Shown here: positions 1-7,867 of the stretch, in pieces | Position numbering within the stretch: the stretch's first letter is position 1 | Layout: each line of letters starts with the position of its first letter | From: an uncultured Planctomycetaceae bacterium | GTDB taxonomy: Bacteria > Planctomycetota > Planctomycetia > Planctomycetales > Planctomycetaceae | DNA length: 32,007 nucleotides | Assembly: GCA_903921605.1 (NCBI GenBank) | Contig: CAIXQV010000601.1 | Span: 1 to 32,007 of the forward strand | Direction: 5' to 3' | The notes under the pieces: model-generated | Told to the model about the DNA's origin: nothing | Database searches by the model: none | What the model saw: only the letters and a program-made list of their open reading frames with translations | Translations under genes and position numbers: made by a program

Positions 1-490
1 AAGAATCACGGTGGGCGTGAGTTGTGGTGAGCGTAGAGTTACCCAAAGCAACAGACCGGTTAATTCTGGCTTTGTGAGAAGACGTTTGAGTTTGGTTCTC
101 TTCGTGTGTTTGCGTCTTTGCGTGAGACATTTTTTCACGCAAAGACGCGAAGGCGCAAAGGGTACAAGAATCACGGTGGGCGTGAGTCATGAGTATTGCA
201 GAGTAAGTAACAATATCCGGCGATGAATTTGGGTGTGGTGATTGTTTTGAGGTGGTTCTCTTTGTGCCTCCGTGCCTCTGTGAGAGCAAATATTTTTCTC
301 ACGGAGGCACAGAGGCACGGAGGGATCAGGAATAGCGTTGTGTGTGAGTGCTGAGGACTGCAGGGTAATTGACAATATCCGCCGATGAATTTGGTTGTGG
401 TGATTGTTTGGATGTGGTTCTCTCTGTGCCTCCGTGAGAGCAAATATTTTTCGCAACGTTTTTCTCACGGACGCACAGAGGCACGGAGGG
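1..490. repeat. Intergenic array of three diverged hairpin repeats
   Basis: No credible gene lies here. Three related units each end in a long imperfect inverted repeat. Hairpin 1 has arms 111-125 and 135-149 (14 of 15 pair). Hairpin 2 has arms 267-282 and 308-323 (16 of 16). Hairpin 3 has arms 422-438 and 464-480 (16 of 17). The linkers are also related: a 22-bp block at 1-22 recurs exactly at 166-187, and the block around 'caatatccg.cgatgaatttgg' occurs near 212 and again near 374. Arms of the type 'gtgcctccgtgcctctgtg' resemble dispersed intergenic repeats seen in several environmental phyla. That comparison is from memory. Confidence 0.8.
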
Positions 491-516
491 AACAGGATGT
501 ACGGTGAGCTGGAGTC

Positions 517-1950
517 ATGGGGACAAAGTCAATGAATTCATTCTTTCGAGATGCACAGCACCGACGCGAGTTTCTGCACAATGGCGGAGCAGGATTCGTC
601 GCGACGGCGACGGCTGCGTTATTGGCTGATGCGGCTCGAGCGGAATCTTCGCGATCGCTGGAGTTACCTCGACCGGATTTTACTCCGACCGCGAAGAGCG
701 TCATCTTCCTGTTTATGGAGGGCGGACCGAGTCACATCGATTTATTCGACCCGAAGCCTTTGCTGAATGAACTCGCCGGGAAACCGCTGCCGGACAGTTT
801 CGGCGACATTATTACAGCGATGGGGGAATCGCGTTCGCCATTGTTGGCCTCACAGCGGAAATGGAAGCAGTATGGGCAGAATGGAACATGGGTTTCAGAC
901 TGGCTGCCTCATACCGCACAATGCGTTGACGACATTGCTGTGATTCGCAGTTGCTGGGCCGAAGGCATTAATCATTCGTCCGGCGTTTGCCAGATGAATA
1001 CGTGTTCGCTGATCGGCGGACGACCGTCGCTCGGAAGCTGGGTGTCTTATGGTCTGGGCAGCGAGAATAATAATCTTCCGTCGTTTCTGGTGATGCAGGA
1101 TAATAAATCGTCAGTCGTGAACGGTCCTCGCAATTGGGGGGCGGGATTTATGCCGGCCGTGTATCAAGGGGTTCGTCTGAGTGAAGGCTCCGAGCCGATT
1201 CCGAATCTGAATCCTCCCGAGGGCACCGGTGGATCGCAACAGCAGGGAAAGCTCAGCCTTCTGGACAAGCTCAACCGCAGTTTCGCGGGACGGCATCCGG
1301 AACAGTCTGAGCTAGATGCTCGCATCGCCGCTTATGAGCTGGCGTTTCGCATGCAGGCTCAGGCACCGGAAGCCGTTGCCATTGAAGAAGAGTCCGCGGC
1401 GACTCAAGCCCTGTACGGGATGGACAAGAAAGAAACAGCCACGTTTGGTCGCATGTGTTTGTTGTCACGTCGACTGGTCGAACGCGGCGTGCGATTTGTG
1501 CAGCTCTATCACGGAGCTGGCAGCAAATGGGACGCCCATTCAGGCATCGAAGCCAATCATTCCGGACATTGTCAGGCCACTGACCTGCCCATCGCGGGAT
1601 TGCTCAAGGATCTCAAGCAACGCGGATTGCTGGAACAGACGCTGGTGATCTGGGGCGGTGAGTTTGGGCGCACGCCGATGTCGGAGAAAGGCAATGGCCG
1701 CGACCACAATCCAACAGGCTTCACGATGTGGATGGCTGGTGGTGGCGTGAAGGGAGCTCAGACGATTGGCTCGACGGATGATCTGGGGTTGCGAGCAGTC
1801 GAAGATCGTCTGCACGTGCATGACTTGCACGCGTCGATCCTGCATTTGCTCGGACTCAATCATCGTGAACTGACCTGGTTCTACAAAGGTCGTCCTGAAC
1901 GACCGACCGTTAATGAAGGAGACTTCTTTAAGCGGCTTGTGACAGGTTAA
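517..1950 (+). CDS. DUF1501 family protein, Tat-type leader (paralog 1)
   Basis: This 477-residue protein belongs to DUF1501, a family in the alkaline phosphatase/sulfatase superfamily that is abundant in planctomycetes; its substrate is unknown. The N-terminus carries a Tat-like H-R-R-E-F-L motif near residue 16, then a hydrophobic Ala-rich stretch ending A-R-A-E, so export is likely. Family blocks are 'FMEGGPSHIDLFDPKP' near residue 66, 'LVERGVRFVQLYH' in the middle, 'LVIWGGEFGRTPM' near 380 and 'HVHDLHASILHLLG' near the end. The start is uncertain: ATG 517 has a GGAG only 2 nt upstream, and ATG 532 would give MNSFF and also keeps the leader. A paralog follows 69 nt downstream. The DUF1549/DUF1553 partner that often precedes DUF1501 genes is absent in the 516 bp upstream. 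Confidence 0.93.
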   Translation: MGTKSMNSFFRDAQHRREFLHNGGAGFVATATAALLADAARAESSRSLELPRPDFTPTAKSVIFLFMEGGPSHIDLFDPKPLLNELAGKPLPDSFGDIITAMGESRSPLLASQRKWKQYGQNGTWVSDWLPHTAQCVDDIAVIRSCWAEGINHSSGVCQMNTCSLIGGRPSLGSWVSYGLGSENNNLPSFLVMQDNKSSVVNGPRNWGAGFMPAVYQGVRLSEGSEPIPNLNPPEGTGGSQQQGKLSLLDKLNRSFAGRHPEQSELDARIAAYELAFRMQAQAPEAVAIEEESAATQALYGMDKKETATFGRMCLLSRRLVERGVRFVQLYHGAGSKWDAHSGIEANHSGHCQATDLPIAGLLKDLKQRGLLEQTLVIWGGEFGRTPMSEKGNGRDHNPTGFTMWMAGGGVKGAQTIGSTDDLGLRAVEDRLHVHDLHASILHLLGLNHRELTWFYKGRPERPTVNEGDFFKRLVTG

Positions 1951-2019
1951 GTTTGCTCAGATGACGAACACGTTCCTTCTGCCGGTCATGAAGTCGAAAC
2001 TTTTCAATGCAGGTGTTTG

Positions 2020-3462
2020 ATGAAACGCAACGTTGAGGCTGAGGCTGGCATTAATTTGCAAAGTAGTGTGACCAGTCGACGAGAATTTCTCGAACAGACG
2101 GGAGTTGGGCTCGGCAGTGTCGCCCTGATGAATCTACTGGCCGACGACGCGAAAGCAGAGCGGGCGATGCAATCTCGTTCCAGCCAGTATCCGGCGCGAG
2201 CGAAGAACGTCATCTACATGTTTATGGCCGGTGGCCCGAGTCAACTGGAGCTGTTCAGCCCGAAGCCTGTCCTCAAGGAATATCATGGCCAGGCGCCGCC
2301 GCAGCATATGACGGAAGGCCGCCGCTTTGCGTTCCTGCCGGCAGACGCGAAGCTGATGGGGACCAATCGTCATTTCAGCCAATGGGGTCAATGCGGCATG
2401 GACCTCAGTGAGGTTCTGCCGTTTCATCGCAACATCGTCGATGAGGCCTGCTGGCTCCGCGCGGTGGCGACGGATGTTTTCAATCACGGCCCGGCCAAGA
2501 TGTTTATGAACTCCGGATTTCAGGCGCCGGGGCGGCCGAGTCTGGGAGCATGGGTCACGTATGGTTTGGGCAGTGACTCCAGCAGCTTGCCTGGGTTCGT
2601 CGTGTTGCAGTCGGGACCTCGCGGACCACGGGCGGGAAACACTTTGTGGTCCAGCGGCTTTCTGCCAACGGCTTATCAGGGCGTTCCGTTTCGCAGCAAA
2701 GGCAACCCAATTCTGAACCTGTCGAATCCGCCGGGGATCAGCCGAGATGCTCAGAAGGATTTTACTCAGACCATCGGGCAGTTGAATCAGATTCGTCTGA
2801 GTGAAGTCAATGATCCGGAGATAGCAACGCGCATCAATGCGTATGAGACCGCGTTTGCCATGCAGATCTCTGCGCCCGAGCTGACTCAGATTGAGAACGA
2901 GACCGAGTCTACGCTCAACCTCTATGGGGCCGTTCCGGGAAAGGCGTCCTTTGCAGCCAACTGCTTGATGGCTCGACGGCTTGTAGAACGCGGTGTGAGA
3001 TTCGTACAGCTTTATCATACGGACTGGGATCATCACGGAGGTAAGGGCGCGGATCTGGATCAGACTTTGGACTCCGTTGCCAAGGAAGTCGATCAGGCGT
3101 CGGCGGCTCTGGTTCTTGATTTGAAACAGCGTGGACTTCTGGAAGATACGCTGGTCATCTGGGGCGGAGAATTCGGTCGAACGCCGATGGGCGAACCTCG
3201 CGAAAGCACCGGCCGCGATCATCATGTGGATGCGTTTACGATGTGGATGGCCGGCGGAGGACTCAAAGCCGGACACATTCATGGAGCCACAGACGAGATG
3301 GGGTTTGGACCGACCGAAGGTAAGGTGCATGTTCACGATCTGCACGCGACGATCCTGCATTTGCTGGGGATGGATCACAAGAAGCTGACCTATCGTTTTC
3401 AGGGCCGCGACTTCCGCCTCACTGATGTTCATGGCGAAGTCGTCAGCGAGATCATCGCCTGA
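2020..3462 (+). CDS. DUF1501 family protein, Tat-type leader (paralog 2)
   Basis: This 480-residue protein is a second DUF1501 member and shares the block order of its upstream neighbour: 'FMAGGPSQLELFSPKP', 'LVERGVRFVQLYH', 'LVIWGGEFGRTPM' and 'HVHDLHATILHLLG'. The leader has S-R-R-E-F-L near residue 24 and an Ala/Leu-rich segment, which suggests Tat export. I prefer ATG 2020 because AGGTG at 2011-2015 sits about 5 nt upstream; the overlapping TTG at 2017 is less likely. The two genes are 69 nt apart on the same strand and may form an operon produced by tandem duplication, although they are clearly diverged. The first block ends SQLELF here and SHIDLF in paralog 1, so a putative ligand position differs. 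Reaction unknown. Confidence 0.93.
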   Translation: MKRNVEAEAGINLQSSVTSRREFLEQTGVGLGSVALMNLLADDAKAERAMQSRSSQYPARAKNVIYMFMAGGPSQLELFSPKPVLKEYHGQAPPQHMTEGRRFAFLPADAKLMGTNRHFSQWGQCGMDLSEVLPFHRNIVDEACWLRAVATDVFNHGPAKMFMNSGFQAPGRPSLGAWVTYGLGSDSSSLPGFVVLQSGPRGPRAGNTLWSSGFLPTAYQGVPFRSKGNPILNLSNPPGISRDAQKDFTQTIGQLNQIRLSEVNDPEIATRINAYETAFAMQISAPELTQIENETESTLNLYGAVPGKASFAANCLMARRLVERGVRFVQLYHTDWDHHGGKGADLDQTLDSVAKEVDQASAALVLDLKQRGLLEDTLVIWGGEFGRTPMGEPRESTGRDHHVDAFTMWMAGGGLKAGHIHGATDEMGFGPTEGKVHVHDLHATILHLLGMDHKKLTYRFQGRDFRLTDVHGEVVSEIIA

Positions 3463-4089
3463 GGCCAATGGTCGAGCTGCAGGGCGAGCACAGCACGTCG
3501 TTGAGCCGACGTGGGGTGGAAGCAAGACGAGACAATTCGCTTGGGCGTGTGTTTCGTGCTCTTTCTGAAGAAGCGGAGAGAAACAGCGGACGTTTTTCAG
3601 TGTCCGAGGTGGTTTTTTCATTTGATTTTCCGGAACTCCTCATCATGGCCAAAGATTTTCACAGAGATTTGCCACCTCAACTTGAATAGCTTTCTCTGGA
3701 TTTTGGCGTACAAAGTAAAAACGCAGGCCTTCGATGCTAGCAAGCGCCCGATTGAATTGTCCTGCCTCGTTTCGTCAAGCGGTGTGGAAGGCGCGCGAGT
3801 CGCCTTGAAAGCGGCCGGTTTCCGTTTGACCGCTTGAGCCCGCTGGATTTGAGGCGTACACTTGGGAGGCTGTTGAAGAAGGCGTGTGGAATTCTGGGGT
3901 GGCTCATATTTGCCGTGACTCAGTGGCGTCTCCAGGAAAGTTCCGGACACCTTTCTCAACGTGCTGTCAGGCGTCGATCAGGATTGTTGATCGAGACGCA
4001 GATTGGCCGCAACAAAACGGCGGTTTTTCAGTGAGGATTCAGGAGGATTCCGACACTGACGGTAAGATACTTGTGGAGTTTCAGACGTG
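3463..4089. other. Non-coding stretch, no convincing gene
   Basis: About 630 bp without a credible gene. The open frames here have no recognisable domain, no good ribosome site, and composition unlike the neighbours. One imperfect inverted repeat is visible: about 27 bp at 3521-3547 resembles the reverse complement of 3745-3772, sharing the 'gacaattc' core and the 'gggcg' end, with roughly 200 bp between. A short GC stem near 4003-4018 is followed by 'ggttttt', which is weakly terminator-like. It could be decayed mobile or gene sequence, but I see no protein remnant I can name. Confidence 0.5.
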
Positions 4090-4293
4090 ATGGACGGAAT
4101 GCTTCAGGTCGAACTGACGACTCAGGAACGTGATATGCTGGTACGCGGACTTCGTTATGTCCGCAGTGCGATCATGCTGGAACTTCGCGATCCGACTCGC
4201 GACGATGAGTATCGCCGCTCTGTGATGCTGGACGAGATCCAGAACCTGAGCCAGCGATTGGAATCAACTGACCCGCTGGGTGTCAGGGTTTAG
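4090..4293 (+). CDS. Small hypothetical protein, 67 residues
   Basis: Short acidic/basic protein with no signal peptide, membrane segment or cysteine. It is predicted to be mostly helical: 'LTTQERDMLVRGLRYVRSAI' is followed by 'DEYRRSVMLDEIQNLSQRL'. It reads like a real protein rather than a shadow frame, with regular heptad-like spacing of Leu/Ile/Met and balanced charges. I do not recognise a named family. ATG 4090 overlaps a possible GTG at 4087; TGGAG at 4074-4078 lies 8-11 nt upstream and serves either. It is flanked by non-coding DNA on both sides, so nothing in the context points to a job. Confidence 0.65.
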   Translation: MDGMLQVELTTQERDMLVRGLRYVRSAIMLELRDPTRDDEYRRSVMLDEIQNLSQRLESTDPLGVRV

Positions 4294-4302
4294 CAGGTCT
4301 TT

Positions 4303-4448
4303 GGACTGCTGCAGCCTGCTGCAGCTTTCGGATCCACAGCCTGCTGTGGACGGCCTTTCTTAAATCAGCGAACTTCACGTCGCCGTTCTTCCGTTAGTCC
4401 TCGGCAGCAGGCTGCCGGAACAAAAGCGGCAGCAGGCTTCCGCAGTCC
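4303..4448. repeat. Cluster of four REP-like hairpins with CAG-CCTG-CTG core
   Basis: Four short hairpins share a core in which a 4-nt loop CCTG is closed by CAG/CTG while the outer stem varies. (a) 4308-4325 has stem gctgcag/ctgcagc. (b) 4334-4349 has stem ccacag/ctgtgg. (c) 4402-4417 has stem cggcag/ctgccg with loop CAGG, i.e. the same core on the other strand. (d) 4426-4443 is also reversed, with stem gcggcag/cttccgc and one mismatch. The first pair thus faces the second pair, and the outermost 23 bp (4303-4325 versus 4426-4448) form a long imperfect inverted repeat beginning GGACTG. The rest of the gap up to the next gene (4449-4637) shows nothing I can name. Confidence 0.75.
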
Positions 4449-4637
4449 ACGGGGAAGAAGCATCCCTCACGAACTATTCTCGCTCCCCGCTCGCAAATTC
4501 TCTGTGAGGCCTCATGGGAGACTTGAGGATTCACTCGGAATCGCCCACCATCCGCACCCGCTGAGCGATCTGCTCAGGCGAGAGTGAGTTTCCACCGGGT
4601 TGAATGTGATTTTTTGATACAGGCAGGGTGAGTGAAG

Positions 4638-5741
4638 ATGGGCGAGAAGACTTGTCGCTGGGGAATTTTGAGCACAGCAGAGATCGCAAAGAAGAACTGG
4701 GCCTCGATCGCAAATTCGGGAAATGGTCGAGTCGTTGCGGTGGCCAGTCGATCAGTCGAGAAAGCTCAGAAGTTTATCTCTGCTTGTCAGGCTTCAGTAC
4801 CGGTTGCTCATTCAGTCGACGCCGTCGGAAGCTATGAAGAGTTACTGAGTCGCAGCGATGTTGATGCGGTTTATGTGCCATTGCCGACCGGAATTCGCAC
4901 TGAGTGGGTCGTCAAGGCGGCTCAGGCTGGCAAGCACGTGATGGTTGAAAAACCCTGCGGCGTCACCACAGCCGACGTTCAGGCGATGGTTGATGCCTGC
5001 AATGCGTCAAAAGTCCAGTTTATGGACGGCGTGATGTTCATGCACAGTGCGCGCATGGACGCCATGCGAGCTGTGCTGGATGATGGCAAGAGCGTGGGCG
5101 ATATCCGCAGAATCGCCAGCCAGTTCAGCTTTTGTGCTGATCAGTCCTGGGTGGAAAGTAATATCCGCGCCAGCAGTCAATTGGAGCCCGCCGGTTGTTT
5201 GGGAGACCTTGGCTGGTACACGATCCGGATTATTCTGTTCGCCATGAAGTATGAAATGCCCGTCGAGGTACGAGGGCGGATTCTCAATGGCGTTAAGCGA
5301 GCGGACAGTTCGGATGTGGTGCCGATGGAGTTTCAGGGCGAGATGCATTTTGCGAACGGCGTCTCGGCCACTTTCTTCAACTCCTTCCGCACGAATAATC
5401 AGCAGTGGGCTCACATCAGCGGGAGCAAAGGCTACCTCGCGGTGAATGACTTTGTTTTGCCCTACTATGGCAATGAGGTTTCCTTTGACGTGGGGAACCA
5501 CAACTTTTCGGCTGACGGCTGCTACTTCACAATGGAGAAGTTCCTGAAGACTCAGCAGGTGCGTGAGTACAGTAATAATACCAAAAATGCTCAGGAAACC
5601 GCGTTGTTTCGCAACTTCTCGGAGCTGGTGAACACTGGAAACCGCGACAATTTCTGGCCGGAAGTCGCCCTGAAGACTCAGAGGATTCTGGACGCCGCGT
5701 TGAAATCAGCGAACAGCGGTGGCGGGGCGATTGCTCCATAA
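4638..5741 (+). CDS. Gfo/Idh/MocA family oxidoreductase
   Basis: A 367-residue cytoplasmic NAD(P)-dependent oxidoreductase. The N-terminal Rossmann domain starts W-G-I-L-S-T-A-E-I-A (residues 8-17), a variant of the GxGxxA nucleotide loop. The family's E-K-P motif is E104-K105-P106 in 'VEKPCG', whose Lys is the usual catalytic/cofactor-orienting residue. The C-terminal half has the expected mixed alpha/beta Gfo/Idh/MocA pattern, including 'GDLGWYTIRI' near residue 190. Members act on sugars, inositols or related polyols; the substrate cannot be read here. ATG 4638 gives MGEKTCRWGIL and has GGTGAG just upstream; a GTG at 4632 would add two residues. No leader is seen and no operon partner is within 130 bp on either side. 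Confidence 0.93.
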   Translation: MGEKTCRWGILSTAEIAKKNWASIANSGNGRVVAVASRSVEKAQKFISACQASVPVAHSVDAVGSYEELLSRSDVDAVYVPLPTGIRTEWVVKAAQAGKHVMVEKPCGVTTADVQAMVDACNASKVQFMDGVMFMHSARMDAMRAVLDDGKSVGDIRRIASQFSFCADQSWVESNIRASSQLEPAGCLGDLGWYTIRIILFAMKYEMPVEVRGRILNGVKRADSSDVVPMEFQGEMHFANGVSATFFNSFRTNNQQWAHISGSKGYLAVNDFVLPYYGNEVSFDVGNHNFSADGCYFTMEKFLKTQQVREYSNNTKNAQETALFRNFSELVNTGNRDNFWPEVALKTQRILDAALKSANSGGGAIAP

Positions 5742-5879
5742 TCGCTTCCAAAAGCAGAGATGTGTGCGACTCCGGGGCGGCTGATGCTGGAACTTTTCAG
5801 TATGAGTTTCGTACACTGGGATGCATTGTTGGTGCTGCGCGAGCCCTTCTGAACTCTTACGGATTTCTGGTGACTCCCA

Positions 5880-6410
5880 ATGGAAGCTCTGGTTGATCTT
5901 TTCTTAAGTCTGATTGACGTTCTGCGATCCTTGTTTAATGTGGTTATTAGTCTGGTACGGGTGATTGTGCCGTGGCTGCCATTGTTGGCCTGGATTGGGT
6001 TCTGGACGTTTGCGGTGAACTGGGCTAAGGCGTTTCCAATTCTCCGTCGTGGCGGGCTGATCGGTGTCTTCCTGATGATGTTTGTCAGCGTGCTGGTTTG
6101 GGGCTCAGTCGCTCCGCCTGTGGGTGGCGAGCACTTCATGTTCGGCCTCTCCGTCAGCAACTACGTTGGCAAGTTTATCTATGTGACCATGCTCACATGT
6201 ATCGCTTTGCTCTGCGGGTCTGCTCAGTTGTCCGGTGCATTCGGAAAACTCTGCGATTTTCCTGGAGAGCCAGAAGATGATCACCATGGGCATGGTGGGC
6301 ACGGCGGGCATGGCCATGATGATCATGGGCACGGTAATCATGGGCACGAAGCACAGGGTCATGATTCCCACGGGCATGATGCTCATGGTCACGCGGCACA
6401 CGCCCATTGA
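5880..6410 (+). CDS. Small membrane protein with His-rich C-terminal tail
   Basis: A 176-residue protein with about four hydrophobic segments: residues ~5-30, ~32-50, ~60-80 and ~95-118. A tail of about 42 residues then contains about 17 His, mostly as G-H, D-H-G-H or A-H-G-H units. The tail DNA is a run of imperfect 6-12 bp repeats of the ggNcaYg type. His-rich tails of this kind usually bind transition metals (Ni, Zn, Co, Cu), so a metal storage, buffering or sensing role at the membrane is plausible, but no transporter signature is present. The family is not recognised by name. The start is ATG 5880 with only a weak ribosome site. A strong intrinsic terminator lies 17 nt after the stop, so the gene ends a transcript. 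Confidence 0.82.
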   Translation: MEALVDLFLSLIDVLRSLFNVVISLVRVIVPWLPLLAWIGFWTFAVNWAKAFPILRRGGLIGVFLMMFVSVLVWGSVAPPVGGEHFMFGLSVSNYVGKFIYVTMLTCIALLCGSAQLSGAFGKLCDFPGEPEDDHHGHGGHGGHGHDDHGHGNHGHEAQGHDSHGHDAHGHAAHAH

Positions 6411-6426
6411 TATAGAATGAAGTTTG

Positions 6427-6458
6427 AAGCCCGGCATTCGTTTGAGTGCCGGGCTTTT
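6427..6458 (+). terminator. Rho-independent terminator after the His-rich membrane protein
   Basis: A perfect 10-bp stem (6427-6436 with 6447-6456, aagcccggca/tgccgggctt) closes a 10-nt loop and runs into TTTT at 6455-6458. It lies just after the stop at 6410 and before the next gene, so it separates the two transcripts. Confidence 0.85.
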
Positions 6459-6571
6459 CAGGTTTACTGAGAGTTCTGATCCACTTGTTGAATGCTCCAG
6501 AATTTTCCCGCGATCTTCCTTCTCACCACACCTCACCCTGCCTTCGACTGCCTGATCGGGAAACTCCTGCC

Positions 6572-7858
6572 ATGAGATCCATGACGCTGCTGGCCGTGCT
6601 GATGATGCCCGCTGTGCTGCTGACCCCCGCTTCGGTGTTGTCTGGCGATTGGCCCGGTTGGCGAGGTCCTCATGGGAACGGGGTGGCGGACGGCACCGGT
6701 TACGCAACAGAATGGTCGGCGGACAAAAACGTCGAGTGGAAGTTTGCTCTGACTGGCCGAGGTGCGTCGACGCCAGCCGTTTCTGGTGGCCGGATTTTCG
6801 TCACCAGTACGAACGAGGGACAGAATCTCGTTCATTGCGTCGGCATGGACGGGACTGCTCAATGGTCAAAAACGCTGGGATCAGCCGTTGACGGCAAACC
6901 CGGGAAAGACGGTACCGGAGCGAACCCTTCCATCACGACGGATGGCAAGTTTGTGTTTGCATATTTCAAGAGCGGCGACTTCGGATGTTTCACCGTCGAG
7001 GGCGAGCAGAAATGGCATCATAATCTGCAGGATAAGTTCGGCGAGGACACCCTGTGGTGGGATTTGGGGACGTCTCCGGTCCTGACTCGTAATGCCGTCG
7101 TGATCGCCTGCATGCATTCTGGTCCCTCTTATGTCGCCGCGTTCGCGAAAGAGACTGGTGACATTATCTGGAAGCATGATCGCGATCTTGGCGCGCCGGA
7201 AGAGGCGGCTCAAAGTTATGCGACACCAGTTGTAGTCGAAGATGCGGCTGGTGAGATGATTATTGTGCTCGGGGCTGACCATGTGACGGCTCATGATGCA
7301 GCCAATGGCAAAGAAGTCTGGCGACTTGGCGGATTGAATCCCACCGGGCACAAGTATTTCCGTTCGATTGCTTCGGCCGCCGTGGGGGAAGGCATTGTGA
7401 TCGCGCCGTATGCACGAGGTGAATCGTTGACGGCCATTCGCATGGGTGGCGAAGGCGATGTCACAAAGTCGCACATTCTCTGGGCGAACACAGCCACATC
7501 CGGCGATGTACCCACTCCCGCCATCGCAAATGGTCGGGTCTTCATCTGCCGTGACACCGAGGAAGCTCGCGGAACAATTGATTGCCTCGAACTCACGACC
7601 GGCAAGACCATCTGGAGCGGTCAGCTCGAAAAGAATCGCAATACGTTTCGCTCGTCACCGGTCATTGCTGACGGCAAACTTTATATGGCTCGCCAGGATG
7701 GCACTGTGTTTGTGCTGGATGCATTTGCGAATGAATTCAAAGTGCTGGCCAGGAACACCGTCGCTGAAGAACATACGGTGGCGACGCCCGTCTTTGTTGA
7801 CGGCAAGATTCTCTTGCGAACGGACAGCCACATCTTCCTGATCGGGAACAACGGATAG
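6572..7858 (+). CDS. Secreted PQQ-like beta-propeller repeat protein
   Basis: A 428-residue exported protein. After a signal peptide (about residues 1-25, hydrophobic LLAVLMMPAVLL, cut near S-G-D-W) comes 'WPGWRGPHGNGVA', the typical opening of planctomycete PQQ-binding-like/BamB-like propellers. Repeats of the form 'DGKxFxxxxxSGDxxCF...' and 'xGRVFICRDTEEA..IDCLELTTGKTIW' recur at about 40-60 residue spacing, each with the propeller W or G-D/N-G-K turn. No quinoprotein dehydrogenase catalytic set is visible, so it is more likely a scaffold or binding protein than an enzyme. An open frame continues upstream to 6446, but ATG 6572 begins the signal peptide and is the credible start. The S9 peptidase gene starts 9 nt after its stop, which implies co-transcription. 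Confidence 0.9.
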   Translation: MRSMTLLAVLMMPAVLLTPASVLSGDWPGWRGPHGNGVADGTGYATEWSADKNVEWKFALTGRGASTPAVSGGRIFVTSTNEGQNLVHCVGMDGTAQWSKTLGSAVDGKPGKDGTGANPSITTDGKFVFAYFKSGDFGCFTVEGEQKWHHNLQDKFGEDTLWWDLGTSPVLTRNAVVIACMHSGPSYVAAFAKETGDIIWKHDRDLGAPEEAAQSYATPVVVEDAAGEMIIVLGADHVTAHDAANGKEVWRLGGLNPTGHKYFRSIASAAVGEGIVIAPYARGESLTAIRMGGEGDVTKSHILWANTATSGDVPTPAIANGRVFICRDTEEARGTIDCLELTTGKTIWSGQLEKNRNTFRSSPVIADGKLYMARQDGTVFVLDAFANEFKVLARNTVAEEHTVATPVFVDGKILLRTDSHIFLIGNNG

Positions 7859-7867
7859 GGGGCGATT

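Noticed and set aside
1..490. CRISPR array
   Set aside because: The repeats are long, diverged, internally palindromic and not evenly spaced, and no cas gene is present.
2134..3621. Long open frame (495 codons) on the - strand
   Set aside because: It lies opposite a clear DUF1501 gene, has no recognisable domain, and is rich in Arg/His/Cys as expected of a shadow frame.
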